A stretch of 64,000 bases of DNA from Petrolisthes cinctipes (lineage: Eukaryota; Arthropoda; Malacostraca; Decapoda; Porcellanidae), in contig JAWQEG010000167.1 of NCBI GenBank assembly GCA_033782935.1, forward strand, positions 1,551,501 through 1,615,500, written 5' to 3'. Shown here piece by piece: positions 25,301-36,271 of this stretch (position 1 is its first letter; each line of letters opens with the position of its first letter). The position numbers and the translations under genes are program-made. Below the pieces are notes generated by a model that worked only from the letters and a program-made list of their open reading frames with translations, was not told where the DNA came from and did not search any database.

Positions 25301-26155
25301 AGCACTTAGTAGGCAAGTACAGATCTCTTATGGGACCCCCAAATATCGAATTTTCGGGTGTTTTGAGCCTGAATTTGAGATATAAACGGGTACAGAAGAT
25401 GCATGCACAAATTGACTTTGGACACTTAAAATATCGATTTTTAGCTTGTTTTGGGCCTATATTTTGAAAACATTCTAGCACTGAGTAGGCATGTACAGAT
25501 CACTTCTTAGGCACAAAAATATCGAATTTTCGGATGTTTTGAGCCCGAATTTGAGATATAAACAGGTACTGATGATGCATGCACATATCGACTTTTGTGC
25601 ACCTAAAATATCGATTTTGAGCATGTTTTTGGTCTGTATCTTGAAAACATTCTAATTAGGCATGTACAGATTGCTTCTGGGACCCCAAAATATCGAATTT
25701 TCGGGTGTTTGGAGCCTGAATTTGAGATATAAACGGGTACAGAAGATGCATGCACATATCGACTTTTTGGCACCTAAAATATCGATTTTCAGTATGTTTT
25801 AGGCCTGTATTTTGAAAATACTCTAACACTGAGTAGGCATGTACAGTTCGCTTCTGGGACCCCAAAATATCGAATTTTCGGGTGTTTTGGGCCTGAATTT
25901 AAAATATCGACTTTGGACACTTAAAATATCGATTTTTAGCATGTTTTGGGCCTATATTTTGAAAATATTCTAGCACTATGTAGGCATGTACAGATCTCTT
26001 ATGGGACCCCAAAATATCGAATTTTCGGGTGTTTTGAGCCTGAATTTGAGATATAAACAGGTACAGAAGATGCATGCACATATCGACTTTGGACACTTAA
26101 AATATCGATTTTTAGCATGTTTTGAGCCCATATTTTGAAAACATTCTAGCACTGA

Positions 26156-26734
26156 GTAGGCACGTACAGATCGCCTCTAGAACCAAAAATATCGAATTTT
26201 CGGGTGTTTTGGGCCTGAATTTGAGATATCGACTTTGGACACTTTAAATATCGATTTTTAGCATGTTTTGAGCCCATATTTTGAAAACATTCTAGCACTG
26301 AGTAGGCACGTACAGATCGCTTCTAGAACCAAAAATATCGAATTTTCGGGTGTTTTGGCCCTTAATTTGAGATATCGACTTTGGGCACCTAAAATATCGA
26401 TTTTTAGCACGTTTTGGGCCTGTATTTTGAAAATACTCTAACACGAAGTAGGCATGTACAGATCGCTTTTGGGACCCCAAAATATCGAATATTCGGGTGT
26501 TTTGAGCCTGAATTTGAGATATCGACTTAGGGCACCTAAAATATCAATTTTTAGCACGTTTTGGGCCTATATTTTGAAAATATTCTAGTACTGAGTAGGC
26601 ATGTACAGATCGCTTCTAGGACCCCAAAATATCGATTTTCGGGTGTTTTGGGCCTGAATTTGAGATATCGACTTTGGGCACCTAAAATATCGATTTTTAG
26701 CATGTTTTTGGTCTGTATCTTGAAAACATTCTAA
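26156..26734 (+). repeat. Run of four consecutive short monomers
   Basis: Unit starts fall at 26,156, 26,302, 26,448, 26,595 and 26,735, giving lengths of 146, 146, 147 and 140 bp. All four lack the AAACGGG...TGCATGCAC segment. The first two share TTTGAGCCCATATTTTG upstream and GTAGGCACGTACAGATCGC, so they arose from each other. It is the longest pure run of the short class that I noticed. Confidence 0.85.
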
Positions 26735-28234
26735 TTAGGCATGTACAGATTGCTTCTGGGACCCCAAAATATCGAATTTTCGGGTGTTTGGAGCCTGAAT
26801 TTGAGATATAAACGGGTACAGAAGATGCATGCACATATCGACTTTTTGGCACCTATAATATCGATTTTCAGTATGTTTTGGGCCTGTATTTTGAAAATAC
26901 TCTAACACGGAGTAGGCATGTACAGTTCGCTTCTGGGACCCCAAAATATCGAATTTTCGGGTGTTTTGGGCCTGAATTTGAAATATCGACTTTGGACACT
27001 TAAAATATCGATTTTTAGCATGTTTTGGGCCTATATTTTGAAAATATTCTAGCACTAAGTAGGCATGTACAGATCTCTTATGGGACCCCAAAATATCGAA
27101 TTTTCGGGTGTTTTGAGCCTGAATTTGAGATATAAACGGGTACAGAAGATGCATGCACATATTGACTTTGGACACTTAAAATATCGATTTTTAGCATGTT
27201 TTGGGGCTATATTTTGAAAATATTCTAGCACTATGTAGGCATGTACAGATCGCTTCTGGGACCCCAAAATATCGAATTGTCGGGTGTTTTGAGCCTGAAT
27301 TTGAGATATAAACGGGTACAGAAAATGCGTGCACATATTGACTTTGGGCACCTAAAATATCGATTCTCAGCATGTTTTGGGCCTGTATTTTGAAAATACT
27401 CTAAAACGGAGTAGGCAAGTACAGATCGCTTCTGGGACCCCAAAATATCGAATTTTCGGGTGTTTGGAGCCTGAATTTTAGATATCGACTTTGGGCACCT
27501 AAAATATCGATTTTTAGCATGTTTTGGGCCTGAATTTTGAAAATATTCTAGGACTGAGTAGGCATGTACAGATCACTTCTGGGATACAAAAATTTTGAAT
27601 TTTCGGGTGTTTTGAGGTTGAATTTGGGATATAAACAGGTGCAGAAGATGCATACACATATCGACTTTTGGGCACCTAAAAGATCGATTTTCATTATGTT
27701 TTGGGCCTGTATATTGAAAATACTCTAACACGGAGTAAGCATGTACAGATCACTTCTGGGACCCCAAAATATCGAATTTTCGGGTGTTTTGGGCCTGAAT
27801 TTGAGATATCGACTTTGGGCACCTAATATATCGATTTTTAGCATGTTTTGGGCCTGAATTTTGAAAATATTCTTGCACTGATTAGGCATGTACAGATCGC
27901 TTTTGGGACCCCAAAATATCGAATTTTCGGGTGTTTTAAGCCTGAATTTGAGATACAAACGGGTACAGAAGATGCATGCACATATCGAATTCTGGGCACC
28001 TATAATATCGATTTTAAGCATGTTTTGGGTCTGTATCTTGAAAACATTCTAACTAGGAGTAGGCATGTACAGATCGCTTCTAGGACCAAAAAATACCGAA
28101 TTTTCGGGTGTTTTGAGCATGAATTTGAGATATAAACGGGTACAGAAGATGCATGCACATATCGACTTTGGACACTTAAAATATCAATTTTTAGTATGTT
28201 TTGAGCCTATATTTTGAAAACATTCTAGCACTTA

Positions 28235-28392
28235 GTAGGCATGTACAGATCGCTTCTGGGACCCAAAAATATCGAATTTTCGGGTGTTTTGAGGTTGAAT
28301 TTGGGATATAAACGGGTGCAGAAGATGCATACACATATTGACTTTGGGCACCTAAAATATCGATTTTCAGCATGTTTTGGGCCTGTATCTGA
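28235..28392 (+). repeat. Reference 158-bp monomer
   Basis: The tail of this copy reads GCCTGTATCTGAGTAGGC instead of the usual A+T-rich tail. It lacks 18 bp equivalent to unit positions 155-172, giving 158 bp between unit starts. The same junction, with small variants, is visible near 2,660, 4,170, 5,835, 11,345, 14,327, 15,483, 22,690, 28,388, 29,045, 31,263, 32,420, 33,077, 34,087, 34,743, 35,257 and 36,090. It was not seen after about 36.1 kb. The missing piece overlaps, in half-unit coordinates, the region missing from the first half-unit in the 147-bp class. Confidence 0.92.
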
Positions 28393-28866
28393 GTAGGCAT
28401 GTACAGATCGCTTCTGGGACCCCAAAATATCGAATTTTCGGGTGTTTGGAGCCTGAATTTAAGATATAAATGGGTATAGAAGATGCATGCACATATCGAC
28501 TTTTGGGCACCTAAAATATCGATTTTCTGTATGTTTTGGGCCTGTATTTTGAAAATACTCTAACACGGAGTAGGCATGTACAGATCGCTTCTGTGACCCC
28601 AAAATATCGAATTTTTGGGTGTTTTGGGGATAAATTTGAGATATCGACTTTGGGCACCTAAAATATCGATTTTTTGCATGTTTTGGGCCTATATTTTGAA
28701 AATATTCTAGCACTGAGTAAGCATGTACAGATCGCTTCTGGGACCCCAAAATATCGAATTTTCGGGTGTTTTGAGCCTGAATTTGAGATATAAACGGGTA
28801 CAGAAAATGCATGCACATATTGACTTTGGGCACCTAAAATATCGATTTTCAGCATGTTTTGGGCCT

Positions 28867-28881
28867 GTATTTTGAAAATAC
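28867..28881 (+). other. 15-bp dyad in the monomer tail (representative copy)
   Basis: GTATTTTGAAAATAC is a 7-bp perfect inverted repeat around one central base. It lies at unit positions 151-165 of full-length units carrying the CTGTATTTTG tail and recurs in a large share of monomers. Units with the CTATATTTTGAAAATATTC tail keep a similar dyad. It is removed in 158-bp units. No function can be read from the sequence. Confidence 0.7.
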
Positions 28882-29902
28882 TCTAACACGGAGTAGGCAT
28901 GTACAGATCGCTTCTGGGACCCAAAAATATCGAATTTTCGGGTGTTTTGAGGTTGAATTTGGGTTATAAACGGGTGCAGAAGATGCATGCACATATCGAC
29001 TTTGGACACTTAAAATATCGATTTTTAGCATGTTTTGAGCCTGTATCTAAGTAGGCATGTACAGATCGCTTTTGGGACCAAAAAATATCGAATTTTCGGG
29101 TGTTTTGAGCCTGAATTTGAGATATAAACGGGTACAGAAAATGCATGCACATATTGACTTTGGGCACCTAAAATATCGATTTTTAGCATGTTTTGGGCCT
29201 ATATTTTGAAAATATTCTAGCACTGAGTAGGCATGTACAGATCGCTTCTGGGACCCCAAAATATCGAATTTTCTGGTGTTTTGAGCTTGAATTTGAGATA
29301 TAAACGGGTATGGAAAATGCGTGCACATATTGACTTTAGTCACCTAAAAGATCGATTTTCAGTATGTTTTGGGCCTGTATATTAAAAATACTCTAACACG
29401 GAGTAGACATGTACAGATCGCTTCTGGGACTCCAAAATAGCGAATTTTCGGGTGTTTTGGGCCTGAATTTCAGATATCGACTTTGGGCACCTAAAATATC
29501 GATTTTTATCATGTTTTGGGCCTGTAATTTGAAAATATTCTAGCACTGCGTAGGCATGTACAGATCGCTTCTGGGACCCCAAAATATCGAATTTTCGGGT
29601 GTTTTGAGCCTGAATTTGAGATATAAACGGGTACAGAAGATGCATGCACATATCGACTTTTGGGCACCTAAAATATCGATTTTGAGCATGTTTTGGGTCT
29701 GTATCTTGAAAACATTCTAACTAGGAGTAGGCATGTACAGATCGCTTCTAGGACCCAAAAATACCGAATTTTCGGGTGTTTTGAGCATGAATTTGAGATA
29801 TAAACCGGTACTGAAGATACATTCACATATCGACTTTGGTCACCTGAAGTATCGATTTTTAGGATGTTTTGGCCCTATATTTTGAATGTATTCTAGCATT
29901 GT

Positions 29903-30608
29903 GTAAGCATGTTCAGATTGCTTCTGAGACCAAAAAATATCGAATTTTCGGGTGTTTTGAGCCTGAATTTGGGATATAAACGGGTACAGAAGATGAATGC
30001 ACATATGGATTTTGGGCACATAAAATATCGGTTTTCAGCTTGTTTTGGGTCTGTATTTTGAAAATATTTTAATATTGAGTAGGCATTTACAGATCCCTTC
30101 TGGGAACAAAAAGTATCGAATTTTAAATTGTTTTAAGCCTGAATTTGTGATACAAGCGAGTGCTGATGATTCATGCACATATCGATTTTGGGCACCAAAA
30201 ATTGCGATTTTCAGCTTATTTTGGGCGTGTATTTTGGAAATATTCTAACACTGAGTAGGCATGTACAGATCGCTTCTGGGACCCAAAAAAAACAAATTTT
30301 CAGGTGTTTTTAGCCTGAATTTGGGATATTAACGGGAACAGAAGATGCATGCAGATATCGACTTTGATCACCTATAATATCGATTTTAAGCATGTTTTGG
30401 GCCTGTAATTTGAAAATATTCTAGCACTGACTATGCATGCGGAGATTGCTTCTGGGACCCAAAAATACCGAATTTTCTGATGTTCTGAGAATGAATTTGG
30501 GATATAAACGGGTACAGAAGATGCATGCACATATCGACTTTCTTCACAAAAAAAAAACGATTTTCAGCATGTTTTAGGCCTATATTTTGTAAAATATTCT
30601 AGCACAGA
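29903..30608 (+). repeat. Island of four divergent monomers
   Basis: Unit starts at 29,903, 30,079, 30,255, 30,431 and 30,609 keep spacings of 176-178 bp, but the sequence is unusually diverged. Private changes include GTAAGCATGTTCAGATTGC, GTAGGCATTTACAGATCCC, TTTTAAATTGTTTTAAGCC, GATACAAGCGAGTGCTGATG, CTATGCATGCGGAGATTGC and a ten-A run near 30,547. Spacing is retained, so this is old satellite and not an insertion. Confidence 0.82.
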
Positions 30609-32265
30609 GTGAGCATGTACAGATCGCTTCTAGGACCCAAAAATACCGATTTTTTGGGTGTTTTGGGCCTGAATTTGAGATATCGACTTTGGGCACCTAA
30701 AATATCGATTTTTAGCATGTTTTGGGCCTGAATTTTGAAAATATTCTAGCACTGAGTAAGCATGTACAGATCGCTTCTGGGACCTCAAAATATCGAATTT
30801 TCGGGTTTTTTGAGCCAGAATTTGAGATACAAACGGGTACAGAAGATACATGCACATATCGACTTTTGGGCAACTAAAATATCGATTTTGAGCATGTTTT
30901 GGTCTGTATCTTGAAAATATTCTAACTAGGAGTAGGCATGTACAGATCGCTTCTAGGACCCAAAAATACCGAATTATCGGGTGTTTTGAGCCTGAATTTG
31001 AGATATAAACGGGTATAGAAGATGCATGCACATATCGACTTTGGACACTTAAAATATCGATTTTTAGTATGTTTTGAGCCTATATTTTGAAAACATTCTA
31101 GCACTGAGTAGGCATGTACAGATCGCTTCTGGGACCCAAAAATATCGAATTTTCGGGTGGTTTGAGGTTGAATTTGGGAAATAAACGGGTGCGGAAGATG
31201 CATACACATATTGACTTTTGGCACCTAAAATATCGATTTTCAGCATGTTTCGGGCCTGTATCTGAGTAGGCATGTACAGATCGCTTCTGGGACCCCAAAA
31301 TATCGAATTTTCGGGTGTTTGGAGCCTGAATTTGAGATATAAACGGGTATAGAAGATTCATGAACATATCGACTTTTGGGCACCTAAAATATCGATTTTC
31401 TGTATGTTATGGGCCTGTATTTTGAAAATACTCTAACACGGAGTAGACATGTACAGATCGCTTCTGGGACCCCAAAATAACGAATTTTCGGTGTTTTGGG
31501 GATAAATTTGAGATATCGACTTTAGGCACCTAAAATATCGATTTTTAGCATGTTTTGGGCATATATTTTGAAAATATTCTTGCACTGAGTAAGCATGTAC
31601 AGATCGCTTCTGGGACTCCAAAATATCGAATTTTCTGGTGTTTTGAGCCTGAATTTGAGATATAAACGGGTACAGAAGATGCATGCACATATCGACTTTT
31701 AGGCACCTAAAATATCGATTTTAAGCATGTTTTGGGCCTGTATTTTGAAAATACTCTAACACGGAGTAGGCATGTACAGATCGCTTCTGGGAACCCAAAA
31801 TATCGAATTTTCGGGTGTTTTGGGGATAAATTTGAGATATCGACTTTGGGCACCTAAAATATCGATTTTTAGCATGTTTTGGGCCTGAATTTTGAAAATA
31901 TTCTAGCACTGAGTAAGCATGTACAGATCGCTTCTGGGACCTCAAAAGATCGAATTTTCGGGTGTTTTGAGCCTGAATTTGAGATACAAACGGGTACAGA
32001 AGATGCATGCACATATCGACTTTTGGGCAACTAAAATATCGATTTTGAGCATGTTTTGGGTCTGTATCTTGAAAACATTCTAACTAGGAGTAGGCATGTA
32101 CAGATCGCTTCTAGGACCCAAAAATACCGAATTTTAGGGTGTTTTGAGCATGAATTTGAGATATAAACGGGTACAGAAGATGCATGCACATATCGACTTT
32201 GGACACTTAAAATATCGATTTTTAGTATGTTTTGAGCCTATATTTTGAAAACATTCTAGCACTGA

Positions 32266-32922
32266 GTAGGCATGTACAGATCGCTTCTGGGACCCAAAAA
32301 TATCGAATTTTCGGGTGTTTTGAGGTTGAATTTGGGAAATAAACGGGTGCAGAAGATGCATACACATATTGACTTTTGGCACCTAAAATATCGATTTTCA
32401 GCATGTTTCGGGCCTATATCTGAGTAGGCATGTACAGATCGCTTCTGGGACCCCAAAATATCGAATTTTCGGGTGTTTGGAGCCTGAATTTGAGATATAA
32501 ACGGGTATAGAAGATTCATGAACATATCGACTTTTGGGCACCTAAAATATCGATTTTCTGTATGTTATGGGCCTGTATTTTGAAAATACTCTAACACGGA
32601 GTAGACATGTACAGATCGCTTCTGGTACCCCAAAATATCGAATTTTCGGTGTTTTGGGGATAAATTTGAGATATCGACTTTAGGCACCTAAAATATCGAT
32701 TTTTAGCATGTTTTGGGCATATATTTTGAAAATATTCTTGCACTGAGTAAGCATGTACAGATCGCATCTGGGACTCCAAAATATCGAATTTTCTGGTGTT
32801 TTGAGCCTGAATTTGAGATATAAACGGGTACAGTAAATGCATGCACATATTGACTTTAGGCACCTAAAATATCGATTTTGAGCATGTTTTGGGTCTGTAT
32901 CTTGAAAACATTCTAACTAGGA
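32266..32922 (+). repeat. 657-bp four-monomer higher-order repeat, copy 1 of a tandem pair
   Basis: Unit starts at 32,266, 32,424, 32,601, 32,747 and 32,923 give lengths of 158, 177, 146 and 176 bp, which total 657. This single higher-order unit contains all three length classes in fixed order. A related copy starts at 31,108 (offset 1,158), separated from this one by about 500 bp of other units. Confidence 0.88.
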
Positions 32923-33579
32923 GTAGGCATGTACAGATCGCTTCTAGGACCCAAAAATACCGAATTTTCGGGTGTTTTGAGGTTGAATTTGGGAAATAAA
33001 CGGGTGCAGAAGATGCATACACATATTGACTTTTGGCACCTAAAATATCGATTTTCAGCATGTTTCGGGCCTGTATCTGAGTAAGCATGTACAGATCGCT
33101 TCTGGGACCCCAAAATATCGAATTTTCGGGTGTTTGGAGCCTGAATTTGAGATATAAACGGGTATAGAAGATTCATGAACATATCGACATTTGGGCAACT
33201 AAAATATCGATTTTCTGTATGTTATGGGCCTGTTTTTTGAAAATACTCTAACACGGAGTAGACATGTACAGATCGCTTCTGGGACCCCAAAATATCGAAT
33301 TTTCGGTGTTTTGGGGATAAATTTGAGATATCGACTTTAGGCACCTAAAATATCGATTTTTAGCATGTTTTGGGCATATATTTTGAAAATATTCTTGCAC
33401 TGAGTAAGCATGTACAGATCGCTTCTGGGACTCCAAAATATCGAATTTTCTGGTGTTTTGAGCCTGAATTTGAGATATAAACGGGTACAGTAAATGCATG
33501 CACATATTGACTTTAGGCACCTAAAATATCGATTTTCAGCATGTTTTGGGCCTGTATTTTGAAAATACTCTAACACAGA
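32923..33579 (+). repeat. 657-bp four-monomer higher-order repeat, copy 2
   Basis: Landmarks of the previous unit recur 657 bp later, including the 158-bp junction at about 33,077, GTAGACATGTACAG, the shortened TTTTCGGTGTTTTGGGG and CTTGCACTGAGTAAGC. The next unit begins at 33,580, exactly 657 bp after the start. Confidence 0.88.
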
Positions 33580-36271
33580 GTAGGCATGTACAGATCGCTT
33601 CTGGGACCCAAAAATATCGAATTTTCGGGTGTTTTGAGCCTGAATTTTAGATATAAACAGGTACAGAAGATGCATGCACATATCGACTTTTGGGCACCTA
33701 AAATATCGATTTTAAGCATGTTTTGGGTCTGTATTTTGAAAACATTCTAACTAAGAGTAGGCATGTACAGATCGCTTCTAGGACCCAAAAATCTCGAATT
33801 TTCGGGTGTTTTGAGCCTGAATTTGAGACAGAAACCGGTACTGAAGATACATGCACATATCGACTTTGGTCACTTGAAGTATCGATTTTTAGGATGTTTT
33901 GGCCCTATATTTTGAATGTATTCTAGCATTGTGTAAGCATGTTCAGATTGCTTCTGAGACCCAAAAATATCGAATTTTCGGGTGTTTTGAGGTTGAATTT
34001 GGGATATAAACGGGTGCAGAAGATGCATACACATATTGACTTTGGGCACCTAAAATATCGATTTTCAGCATGTTTTGGGCCTGTATCTGAGTAGTCATGT
34101 ACAGATCGCTTCTGAGACCCAAAAATATCGATTTTTCGGGTGTTTTAAGCCTAGATTTGAGATATAAACGGGTACAGAAGATGCATGCACATATCGACTT
34201 TTGGGCACCTAAAATATCGATTTTAAGCATGTTTTGGGCCTGTATTTTGAAAATACTCTAACACGGAGTAGGCATGTACAGATCGCTTCTGGGAACCCAA
34301 AATATCGAATTTTCGGGTGTTTTGGGGATAAATTTGAGATATCGACTTTGGGCACCTAAAATATCGATTTTTTAGCATGTTTTGGGCCTATATTTTGAAA
34401 ATATTCTAGCACTGAGTAAGCATGTACAGATCGCTTCTGGGACCCCAAAATATCGAATTTTCGGGTGTTTTGAGCCTGAATTTGAGATATAAACGGGTAC
34501 TGAAAATGCATGCACATATTGACTTTGGGCACCTAAAATATCGATTTTCAGCATGTTTTGGGCCTGTATTTTGAAAATACTCTAACACGGAGTAGGCATG
34601 TACAGATCGCTTCTGGGACCCCAAAATATCGAATTTTCGGGTGTTTTGAGCCTGAATTTGGGATATAAACGGGTGCAGAAGATGCATGCACATATCGACT
34701 TTGGACACTTAAAATATCGATTTTAGCATGTTTTGAGCCTGTTACTGAGTAGGCATGTACAGATCGCATCAGGGACCCAAAAATATCGAATTTTCGGGTG
34801 TTTTGAGCCTGAATTTGAGATATAAACAGGTACTGAAGATGAATGCACATATCGACTTTTGGTCAACTAAAATATCGATTTTGAGCATGTTTTGGGTCTG
34901 TATCTTGAAAACATTCTAACTAGGAGTTGGCATGTAAAGATCGCTTCTAGGACCCAAAAATATAGAATTTTCGGGGGTTTTGAGCCTGAATTTGAGATAT
35001 AAACGGGTACAGAAGATGCATGCACATATCGACTTTGGACACTTAAATTATCGATTTTTAGCATGTTTTGAGCCTGTATTTTGAAAACATTCTAGCACTG
35101 AGTAGGCATGTTCAGATCGCTTCTGGGACTGAAAAATATCGAATTTTCGGGTGTTTTGTGTTTGAATTTGAGATATAAACGCGTGGAGAAGATGCATACA
35201 CATATTGACTTTGGGCACCTAAAATATCGATTTTCAGCATGTTTTGAGCCTGTATCTGAGTAGGCATGCACAGATCGCTTCTGGGACCCCAAAATATCGA
35301 ATTTTCTGGTGTTTGGAGCCTGAATTTGAGATATAAACGGGTACAGAAGATGCATGCAAATATCGACTTTGGACACTTAAAATATCGATTTTTAGCATGT
35401 TTTGAGCCTATATTTTGAAAACATTCTAGCACTGAGTAGGCATGTACAGATCACTTATGGGACCCCAAAATATCGAATTTGCTGGTGTTTTAAGCCTAAA
35501 TTTGGGATATAAACGGGTGCAGAAGATGAATACACGTATCGACTTTTGGGCACCTAAAAGATCGATTTTAAGCATGTTTTGGGCCTGTATTTTGAAAATA
35601 CTCTAATACGGAGTAGGCATGTACAGATCGCTTCTGGGAACCCAAAATATCGAATTTTCGGGTGTTTTGGGGATAAATTTGAGATATCGACTTTGGGCAC
35701 CTAAAATATCGATTTTTTAGCATGTTTTGGGCCTATATTTTGAAAATATTCTAGCACTGAGTAAGCATGTACAGATCATTCCCGGGACCACAAAATATCG
35801 AATTTTCGGGTGTTTTAAGCCTGAAATTGAGATATAAACGGGTACAGAAGATGCATGCACATATCGACTTTGGACACTTAAAATATCGATTTATAGCATG
35901 TTTTGAGCCTATGTTTTGAAAACATTCTAGCACTGAGTAGGCATGTACAGATCGCTTCTGGGACCGAAAAATATCGAATTTTCGGGTGTTTTGTGGTTGA
36001 ATTTGAGATATAAACGGGTGCAGAAGATGCATACACATATTGACTTTTGGCAACAAAAATATCGATTTTCAGCATGTTTTGGGCCTGTATCTGAGTAGGC
36101 ATGTACAGATCGCTTCTGGGACCCCAAAATATCGAATTTTCTGGTGTTTGGAGCCTGAATTTGGGAAATAGACGGGTACAGAAGATGCATGCACATATTG
36201 ACTTTGGGCAGCTAAAATATCGATTTACATCATGTTTTAGGCCTGTATATTGAAAATACTCTAACACGGAG

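Larger units (their letters stand above)
21046..29902 (+). repeat. Middle domain, near-consensus monomers
   Basis: Units here are closer to the consensus (GGGACCCCAAAATATCGAA, TTCGGGTGTTTTGAGCCTG) than those on either side. Full-length and 147-bp units are interspersed, and 158-bp units are few (near 22,690, 28,388 and 29,045). Positions 25,610-26,100 recur at 26,690-27,180 (offset 1,079), sharing the shortened junction TCTAATTAGGCATG at 25,651 and 26,730. Positions around 22,015-22,245 recur around 26,250-26,480 (offset 4,235). Two short-type units near 23,317 and 23,958 share an unusual TATTTTTTTTTTAGC run. No non-satellite sequence was seen. Confidence 0.82.
30609..36271 (+). repeat. Transition domain with mixed length classes
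   Basis: This domain contains all three length classes and several local higher-order repeats. A diagnostic unit with AAACCGGTACTGAAGATAC, TTTTAGGATGTTTTGGCCC and GAATGTATTCTAGCATTGTG near 33,826-33,930 also occurs near 29,800-29,900 (offset 4,030), just before the divergent island. The last 147-bp-class unit starts at 35,613 (148 bp) and the last 158-bp-class junction is at about 36,090. Confidence 0.8.

Noticed and set aside
30540..30560. A-rich run as the tail of an inserted retroposon
   Set aside because: The A run replaces part of the normal second AAAATATCGAT block, the 176-178 bp spacing is kept on both sides, and there is no target-site duplication or inserted body.
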